Below are positions 56,271-64,000 of a stretch of 64,000 nucleotides of DNA, in pieces. This DNA comes from Adiantum capillus-veneris. Its lineage: Eukaryota; Streptophyta; Polypodiopsida; Polypodiales; Pteridaceae. The position numbers and the translations under genes were made by a program. Numbering within the stretch: the first letter of the stretch is position 1; each line of letters begins with the position of its first letter. The stretch covers positions 88,601,881 to 88,665,880 of the forward strand of contig CM043957.1 in the NCBI GenBank assembly GCA_014529385.2, read 5' to 3'. The notes beneath the pieces were generated by a model that had not been told where the DNA came from, searched no databases, and was given only the letters and a program-made list of their open reading frames with translations.

Positions 56271-58159
56271 GGGAGAGTGTGCAAGCAAGATATAGACGAC
56301 AGTGTGCAACGCACGTAAGTTGGTCAATTTTTCATATTGAACTTCTCTAAAGTCACATGGCTCTTGTAACCCCATTTCAAACCGGTGTCCTTCACTAGCT
56401 AGCCTAGAATCAAATTGAGATCCACAATGTTTAGAGGCTAAAAAAACAAACATTCGTATTACTCAAGTATTCAAAGCCTAGCAAGTTGATACCTTCCCAA
56501 TTTTGATTGACTATTCCTGAGTAAGATCATGCTGAATTTTGTGGGCCTCTTTTGTTAAATCCTCCTCCAACAAGCCATGCAAAGGGAATTTGGAGAAAAT
56601 ATGGGTACACTTTGACCATGGATAGCGTGTCCAAGGGTGACCAGTCTTGTCAGCCCATATGTATGGCCCTTTTGTGTGTGAACAAGTGACACTTGCAACA
56701 TGCAAGTTTGCTATGGAGAAAATATATGTTTAGATAGAGTTTTGGAAAATGCTAAACAAGTTCGTGCAAGAGTAGGGTTTGACAAGCTTTGCTGATGAAG
56801 CAAATGCAAGCTAGATTCATGTGTGGATAGTGTACTTTGGAGGAGCAAAAAGACGTGTCCCAAGAAATGAACTTGTGGTTAAATTCAGTAGGAGCAATTC
56901 ATGATCCAACACACGGTGCAATAAATTTGACCATCTTTCCATGAAGAGTCAAAGGTAGTGTGGCTCAACACCATTTGAAAATCAAGCAGACATTTACAAG
57001 GAAGACTTGTAGTGATTTTAGAAGGCAAGAACTGTAATTGAAGGAGAGATGGCTTCCTTGGAGACATGGGTGGCTTGGTGGTATGTTAGAGAATTGTGTT
57101 GGGAGGAAGGTTTGTGACACAAGCTAGGCCATTTTTTTGTGCCTAGCACCAATTTTCTGAAATGAAACATCTCAACTGGCATGACAGTTGGGGTTGACAT
57201 GACACTGGCATTGCTACAAAGAGCAAAGTATGATAGTTATCTAATTAGGTGTTCCATAAGCCCAACCATTCATGACCTTGATAAGAGATTCTTGAATCCA
57301 TTGTCCACTCCATTTGTTGCAAAGAAGTTATTTGATTTGTCCCACTCCTTGATATTTGGGTTGGGTATAAGCACTCTATAAATGAATACAAACCTCTTAA
57401 GAGAAAAGATATTCAAAAGAAGAGACCAATATTTATTGACAAAGATTAATTTCTCAAGGAAGATAGCCACATGCATGAACATGTTATTGTCAATGAACCA
57501 ATGGGTGCACCTAGAATGTAGAATATTGACGTGTTTTCTACGAGTGAGTACTAGCCTACGAGGCTTCTTTGATTTCTCCATCTCTACTAGAAGCATAACT
57601 GTTTGTAAAAATTCTTCATTCTTCTCCAAAGCTTCCATGAACTCAAATGAAGAGAAAGAAAGAATGAGGAGAAGCACATAGAAACATACACAAGAGAGGA
57701 AGAGAAAAAAGAAAGAATCACCTAAGAGAAATAAATTATATAATAAAATGAGTTGCTTATAGAACTGGATGAGTGAAAATGAGCGGCTATGGGCACATGG
57801 TAATGAACATCAATGTGTTTAGTTTGCCCAGGAACAACAATATAGTGATAAGAGATGAAGGTGCAATGACACGATAATCCACAAATTAGGGGGTTTGTCC
57901 TCATGAAGATCCTCTGCCAAACGTCTAAGTGGTAAATTCTCCAAATTATGATTGTCTTCAACAGAAAACATCTCAACTATCATAGCCTTTCCCTCCAATG
58001 AGGAAGAGACATAGCCTCCTCTACGAGTTTTGGTTCATCCACTTATGAGATCAATTCATAATTCGTCTCTTGAACAATCATTCATTGAGTAGAAACCTGC
58101 TCATTGATAGAGTCCTAGAGACCAGAGTCTTGAAGTAGAGTGTGAACCTATATGGGAGG
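56271..58159. other. no gene recognised; possible decayed copia sequence
   Basis: The longest frame (minus, 57,677-57,270) shows no recognisable domain. It may be a remnant of the neighbouring copia pol. Confidence 0.4.
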
Positions 58160-58827
58160 ATCTTAGGAATTCACATGTGTAGTAGAAGATATGGAAGTAG
58201 AAGTAGCACCAATATCAACTTGCACATAGGGTGTCAATGGAGGGAGAGGGGATAGAGGGGAAGAGGATTTCGTGTTTAAGACCAAATCTAGTCTCATTAA
58301 ATTGAGCATCAAGGGAGAGAACCACATCCTCCAAAGAAGAATCCCAAAACAAAATCCCTTCAAGCAAGAGTCATAACCATGAAAGCTCATCTCTTTGGAT
58401 TTAGCATCCAAATCCCTCCTTCCTTTATGGAACATAGACATGTACAACATAGACACTAGGTTTATGACCTATAAATACCTCCTCTAGTGATGCCGTGCAT
58501 TGCTTTTGTGAGACAATGGTTAAGAAAATATGTGGATGTAGCCATAACTTCATCATAAAATGAAAGAGGGAGAGAGGCATGATGCAAGAGAGTGCATGCC
58601 ATGATTCTCCTTTATTGTCATGTTCTTCCTCTTCACAATAACATTCTCTTGGGGGGTGTAAGGAAGAGAGGTTTGCCTTTAAATGCTCTTAGAAGAGAGA
58701 AAATAATCAAATGGCATAAATTCACCTGCATTGTGAGTTTGCAAGATGGAGAGTAAATTTGTTTTCAACTTGAATTATTCAACTTTGAAAGTTATAAAGA
58801 GCATCAAACTTCTTAGCAAGAGAATAT
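58160..58827 (-). pseudogene. copia K integrase, C-terminal part
   Basis: Minus strand from 58,827: a decayed integrase core (VENKFTLHLANSQCR), TPQENVIVKRKNMTI (the catalytic Glu position of the usual PQQNGVVERKN reads Lys), a T-KAMHGIT segment, and LDAKSKEMSFHGYDSCLKGF (the end of the integrase region). Many stops. It joins the piece at 60,539-60,840 across element J. Confidence 0.65.
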
Positions 58828-59181
58828 TGTTAGAATCAGGTTGGATAGACTAGTGTGCCATGCATGGCATGGTCATACTTAGTGTAGAGTTAATCTAGAG
58901 AATCAACAAACAAAGATAAGGATATAATTAAGGCTCGGTTAATATGCATAACGGTGTATATGTGCCTCTATATAGGCATAGAAATAGAGACATCATATAC
59001 ACATAGGCTCACAACAAGGCATACATATGCCTTCTCATGCACTTTTCACAGGATAAGCTTTACACATGTCTTGTCTACATGTAAGATGAAGTTCACACAC
59101 AAAGGCTATGTCCACATAAGCTTCCACATAGGTAAAGGGTGTTTACACACACATTAAGTGCAACAAAGCTCTCACCCAACA
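58828..59181 (-). repeat. element J 3' LTR
   Basis: TGTTAGAATCAGG to CTCACCCAACA; shares TTAATATGCATAA-GGTGTA and CTTTACACATGTCTTGT with the right copy. Confidence 0.85.
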
Positions 59182-60151
59182 ATCCTCCCTTTATGGAATT
59201 TGTTGCACTCACACAATCCTTACCTCAAAACTCACAAGGATGAGGTGCACGAGACACAATCCTCCCCTTAAATAAATACAAGTGAGTGGAGGGAATCACA
59301 ATCTCCCTTACCATACAAAGAGAGTTGGAACACAAAGTTATTTGATATTTTATAATATATCATCATTGTTGTAAACCAAGCCTACGTGGTTGTCTTCATC
59401 TTCATAATTCTCAGCAACAAGGTTGAGTTTTTATTTGCCTTTATCTTTGAGATGCTATTTGTGATTTATCACCTATTGATGTTTATCTTTAAGTCTACAT
59501 TACTTTGTAGCGTCGGTGTTGTTTACACAAATGTGATATGGATTCAATTCATAGCAATCCTTTGATAGCTGATTTTTTCTTCCACAATCTGTGCACTTTA
59601 GATTTCTTTTGGTGCTTCTGTTGTAGTGCTTGTTGTTGACAATTAGAGCTGTTCCAATATCTTTGGTGTTGCATGTAAGCTTTTTTCATGCTCCTAAAGA
59701 GAGTTGATAATGTCTTCAATTTTAGACACAAGGTCTTTTTCTTGGAGCATTGTCACAATTTTCTTAAAGTTTGCATCATGTACTACCTTTTGTAACACAA
59801 CAACTTGGTGTTCATTCTCTACAGGACTCTTGATATAAGTTAGCTGCATGGAAATTATTTTGAGTTTATTGACAAGAGAAGACACGTGGAATGCTTGGAA
59901 ATAGCTCCAAAATGCATCTCTAAGGTGATTGATGCTTTGTGTACAATTGTGCAATCATTAAGGTAGTAAAAAATTTTGTCATCTAGTGACATGAGTAGGA
60001 TGTTTATACCTTGCTAATCTTTGGCTACAAATTATGCTTGGCTTTGCCTAGTCTCCACTGAGATTAATTAGCATGAAAAATAGCAATTCCAATGGCTAAG
60101 AGAAGATGCCAATCCAATCTAGCATGGAGAGAGATGCTTATAATATCCACG
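59182..60151 (-). pseudogene. element J gag remnant
   Basis: Minus strand from 59,954: MHNCTQSINHLRDAFWSYFQAF, then LTYIKSPVENEHQVV and the leucine-rich part named above, then in another frame a knuckle whose His is Gln. Stops interrupt it. It is consistent with a copia-type gag. Confidence 0.55.
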
Positions 60152-60533
60152 TGGTGAGAGTTAGGGTGGATAGATTAGAGTGTCATTCATGGCATATTCA
60201 TAGTTAAGATGGAGTTGAACTAGATATCAACTAAGATCTTGATACACAAAGATATGGACTAAAAATATGGCTTGATTAATATGCATAATGGTGTACAATG
60301 TGTCTCTATATAAGCATAGAGATAGAGATAGGTTCTTGACACATGGGCTAACATGAGTTCATGCATGTGGCTTCTCATGCATTCTTTAAAGGCTATGCTT
60401 TACACATGTCTTGTATACATGTAAAACAAAAGCTCACACAATGGCTATTCCCACATAAGCTTCTATAAAGGTAGAGAGTGTTCTCTCTCTCTCTCACACA
60501 CACACAAAGGTGCAACAAATCTCACACCCAACA
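60152..60533 (-). repeat. element J 5' LTR
   Basis: TGGTGAGAGTTAGG to CACACCCAACA, with a small (CT)n(CA)n at 60,483-60,506 not present in the left copy. Confidence 0.8.
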
Positions 60534-60538
60534 AATAT

Positions 60539-60840
60539 ATCCAAATATCTTTCAAGAAGTCATCCACAAGTAGCAAGTGATACATTGATCCACTAAGTGA
60601 ATCAACCTCCATAGGACATGCAAGATCACCATGAACGAACTCCAAAATATGAGAGACATGAAAGGTGGAATCCTCCAGAAATGAATCCCTATGTTGGTTG
60701 CCTTTTGCACATGAAGAGCAAACATGATGAGGTTGCAAAGCTTGAGGAAGCTAACCATATCCCTAGAAATAAAATGCTACAAAGAAGCAATGGGACCATC
60801 ATTAGGAAATATGTCGACCTTCCATGAGCCTTGTAAGGTT
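60539..60840 (-). pseudogene. copia K pre-integrase and integrase start
   Basis: Minus strand: HVCSSCAKGNQHRDSF (the C-x2-C of the pre-integrase zinc domain), LEFVHGDLACPMEVDSLSGSMYHLLLVDDFLKDIWIYLL (copia integrase start; the first Asp is present in HGD). The preceding part is in another frame. Element J cuts it at 60,538. Confidence 0.75.
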
Positions 60841-63800
60841 TTGAAATTAGAGGTTAAATGGTAGTCATTAAGGGGGACAAAGAGAACGAGTATCTATAAT
60901 TTCCATTAATCATCGACAAATTTTCAAAAGTATCGAATTAGAATTTTTCCCAAAAAAGATATTCCCAAATACTAATGTGCTTAGGATTTCTCCCCCAAAC
61001 GTATACCCACCATAATCCACCTAATAAACATCAATGCCTAAGCTTAGCGACATCACTAACCGCATTCTGTCGCCTCTCCAATCCTCATCCAAATGGTGTT
61101 ATTTTCCGTTTGTTGTCGGAGTTTGTTCTAGCTAAGAGAAATTCCAATCACACAATCGCTTCATCAAGAGAACATCAAGATGCAGGGCAAACCAATGTAG
61201 ATCTTTGGACCATGGGCTCTTTGTACTTTGTCAATCCAATGGTCCTAATGTTGCCTCCTTTTGCTAATCTTTTCACATTTTTACAATACGTGGGGAGGGG
61301 TGAGCAAGAACTCTTGGGTTATTGCAAGTATTTTTCTCACAACTCTTGCACCTAAAGGGAGTTCTTGCAAACGGAGAGTTATGAAAACAAAGTTTTATTT
61401 TGTGATTCAAGTGGTTTGTCTCACGTATTTTTTTTAGTGTTGATTAGCTTCTTTAGTTCTTGAGAAATTTATCCAAGAGGCTTGTGGTATTGAAAGTACT
61501 GGGAACCAAATGAATTTATTATGTAGTTGCTTGAAAAAGGAGGACATCTTGTCTATTCTTAATGCACTAGATGTCAATGCCGATACATCAAAAGGTATTG
61601 CAAAAGTTTTCCAATTTGATAACTTTGAGTGATGCTCAAAATGCTTGTGAAGAAGTTGGCATAAACACTAAATGCTACCAAAGGATACATTCATTGTTAA
61701 AGGATGTCTTGCAATGTGAGGGTATCATGGAGAATTTATTTCTAGTCTCGTGTAAGTTGCGCTCATGAGAAAGGTCTCCAATGAAGATGTTATGTCGCAT
61801 ATTGGTGGGTATTTACACATTGAAGATTCAATGCAAATGTCATCCACCTAAAAGAACTCCATAGCTAAGAGATCACCATGTCATCAAAGAGGAGGGGTTA
61901 ATCCCATTATTGATGACCCCATGTTTTCATACACATAATTTAATCATCAGGAGAAATTTGGACTCACTTTTAGGCCTTTTAGTTCTAGACAGAGAGAGAG
62001 AGTGGCGCTTGAACAATGAAGAGGAGGCTTATGTTACGTAGAAAATCGAAATTTTAGAGTCAAACTCATTGAGAAAAAGTAGAAAAAATGATAATTTGGT
62101 TCCTTAAATTATACAATGTCATACTTCCAAAGCATAAATGTCATAAGTCATACTAACTTTGTATTAACAAATTTCAGAACTTTCATTAAAGACTCCAATA
62201 TCTATGTTCCCGCCCAAATCTTGCTTTGAGTAACTCTACTTCCCTCTCAAAACTTTGTCTTCCCCTTTTTATATTTGTGCTAACTCTACTGTGTGTTCTA
62301 GTGCACACCATGACTACCTCTCAAAGGCCTCGCACTACCATTGACTCTGTTAGCATTTTTAATAGTTATACTATAAATGATCAAGCATGGATACCATTTA
62401 GAATAACTATCAAAATCGGGTATCCTTGTAGGCGAGGAGGAGGAAGACGAGGCAGCCCAATGATTTCATGGAGGCTTTTAAGGGACAAGTTAAAGAGTTT
62501 AAAGTGTATGCACAAAGCAAGCGGGTGAAAAAGATCATGATACAACATGTAGACTTAAGGTTGCAAACATCTCCTCCTAGTTTTCCACGACATCGACTCA
62601 ACTGTGAGTTATTTTGAGCATATATTCATTTAGTGCATGGTTATTTTGGTAGGTTTATACATGATATCATGTTTGGTATGTTGTAGATATTTATCCATCT
62701 AATAGAATAGACTGGCAACCTGTTGAGAGCATAGTTGGGATTTTTGATGCTTTACATGCATTTATCAGTGAGAAAATGTACCAAGGAAGATCGCACAAGG
62801 ATATTGCAAATAATGGAATATTATTTTATGATATTTTATATTTGAAACCCAAAATGTTTTCTGGCTAGGGTCGTGTAATGCCTTTACCATTTCCATCCTT
62901 TGACAGCAAGGATTGGTCTTTGCTAGTGGCCCAAACTAGTGAAAGCTTTAGGAACAGGCTGTTTCAAGATATACAGAAGTCCCTTAAGTATTCTATTGCT
63001 ACAAAAATTGTTAGGCTCACTCTATTTATGCCTATTGAAGTGTCTATATATTTTTTCTTCGATGAGAAAATAAGAACTACCACAACAATGTTAATTTGAA
63101 AACTTGAGAGCTATTTGGACTTTTTAGATGATAATTGGGATAAGAAAGAATCATAGGGACAATCTATCTTTTGCAAAAGAAGTCCATAATTTGCGAGTAC
63201 ATTATAAGGTCTCAGAAATTCATAGTGTCATTTTACTATTTTAAATATCATCTTCTTAGTGGCCAACTTATCCCACTTGACCAAGGTATAGAGTCTAACT
63301 CTGAGAACAAACCTTTAGCAATGAAGATCTACTTTCAAGAGAGCCTGATGCCAAGTACATCTCTTGCGTAGCTCATGGTATTTTTGATATATGAAGACCT
63401 TTCACTTCTGCTATAAGTGTATGCATTTAGTCTCAACAACAAAAAGGTACTTACTAAATGGAGGAATTTCATTTGCCTATAATGGATTAACATATAGATA
63501 CTAACCTCTTTTTTTTTTCATATTCCAAGATGCAAGGCGAAAACAACATTGTGAAAGGAGTCCCTCTCAAATACACTTCATTTGACTACTTCTTCTGGAA
63601 GCTAGATCACATAAATTATGCAAAAAAACCAAATGTATACACGGAATGAGCTGTAATGCCATGTCATCCAATATGTACACTCCAAAATGACGAATACAAA
63701 GACATTTTGTGCCGCTTAAAAATATCATTGTTTGAAAAATGTACACTTTGTATTGTTTCAAAAATTTACACTTTGTATTGTTGCTTTCGAAATGTTTACA

Positions 63801-64000
63801 AAAGTAGGGATGCTTACTGCTCCCTTCCCCTGTTGTTGTCCCCCCTATTGATGCTATTACTCCCATGTTCCCTCCCCTAATTGCTGCCATTGCTCCCCTG
63901 CCCGCTCCCCCGGTTGCTGCCCCTTCTCTTGTGGGGGACCCTAGTCTCAAGTGCCCTTTGGTATTGTTTGAATGCATGGGCCTCCTCCATGGCTTCCCCT
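60841..64000. other. no gene recognised
   Basis: Several frames of 60-130 codons on both strands (for example plus 61,571-61,768 and 62,226-62,528; minus 63,977-63,567) show no known motif. A small duplication (TACACTTTGTATTGTT twice) lies near 63,745-63,782. Confidence 0.45.

Larger units (their letters stand above)
58828..60533 (-). mobile_element. gag-only LTR retrotransposon J (TR-GAG-like), TSD AATAT
   Basis: LTRs at 58,828-59,181 and 60,152-60,533, flanked by AATAT (58,823-58,827 and 60,534-60,538). A purine tract (ATAAAGGGAGGAT, minus strand) precedes the left LTR. The internal 970 bp holds a minus-strand gag-like frame (VHDANFKKIVTMLQEKDLVSKIEDIINSL) and a zinc-knuckle-like CTDCGRKNQLSKDC near 59,590. 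There is no protease, RT or integrase. The LTRs differ clearly from each other, so it is much older than B, C or F. It depends on proteins of another element. Confidence 0.8.

Noticed and set aside
57270-57677. 135-codon minus-strand frame as copia RT
   Set aside because: No LYVDD or other RT block could be found, so it is left unassigned.

Overview
This is nuclear DNA of a land plant with a large, repeat-rich genome. The only recognisable host gene is a plant-type PP2C phosphatase split by GT-AG introns, and nearly everything else is LTR retrotransposons, LINEs and (GA)n/(GT)n microsatellites. One intron of about 34.7 kb suggests a gymnosperm or fern more than a compact angiosperm, but the species cannot be named from the sequence.

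Layout. 1-5.7 kb: 3' half of a plus-strand Ty3/gypsy element (A) whose polyprotein continues past integrase into a second retropepsin-like domain and a tail with W-(V/I)-P-K repeats. 5.8-8.5 kb: unassigned coding-like remnants, a direct repeat and a TATA/microsatellite block. 8.8-14 kb: decayed minus-strand gag sequences with several zinc knuckles. 16.4-52.7 kb: one PP2C gene on the plus strand, exons 1-2 at 16.4-17.1 kb and exons 3-4 at 51.8-52.7 kb.

The PP2C intron (17,084-51,773) is a stack of insertions: a LINE split by gypsy element B (18,765-25,290); LTR and leader of element D; a truncated B-type LTR; a second LINE (H) split by LTR E; and gypsy chromovirus C (33,594-49,075, TSD CCACC). 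C itself holds copia element F (36,604-41,900, TSD CTGAT) and solo LTR G (44,556-46,036, TSD TTATC). Another LINE end lies at 50.3-51.3 kb. Most insertions are antisense to PP2C.

Downstream of PP2C, 52.8-58 kb is mostly non-coding with microsatellites. At 58.2-60.8 kb a decayed copia pol (K) is split by a short gag-only LTR element (J, TSD AATAT). Nothing is recognised in 60.9-64 kb. I see no tRNA, rRNA or CRISPR. The main interest is the nested intron, the two-protease gypsy polyprotein, a defective element with nearly identical LTRs, the gag-only element, and regulatory-looking motifs shared by several LTR families.
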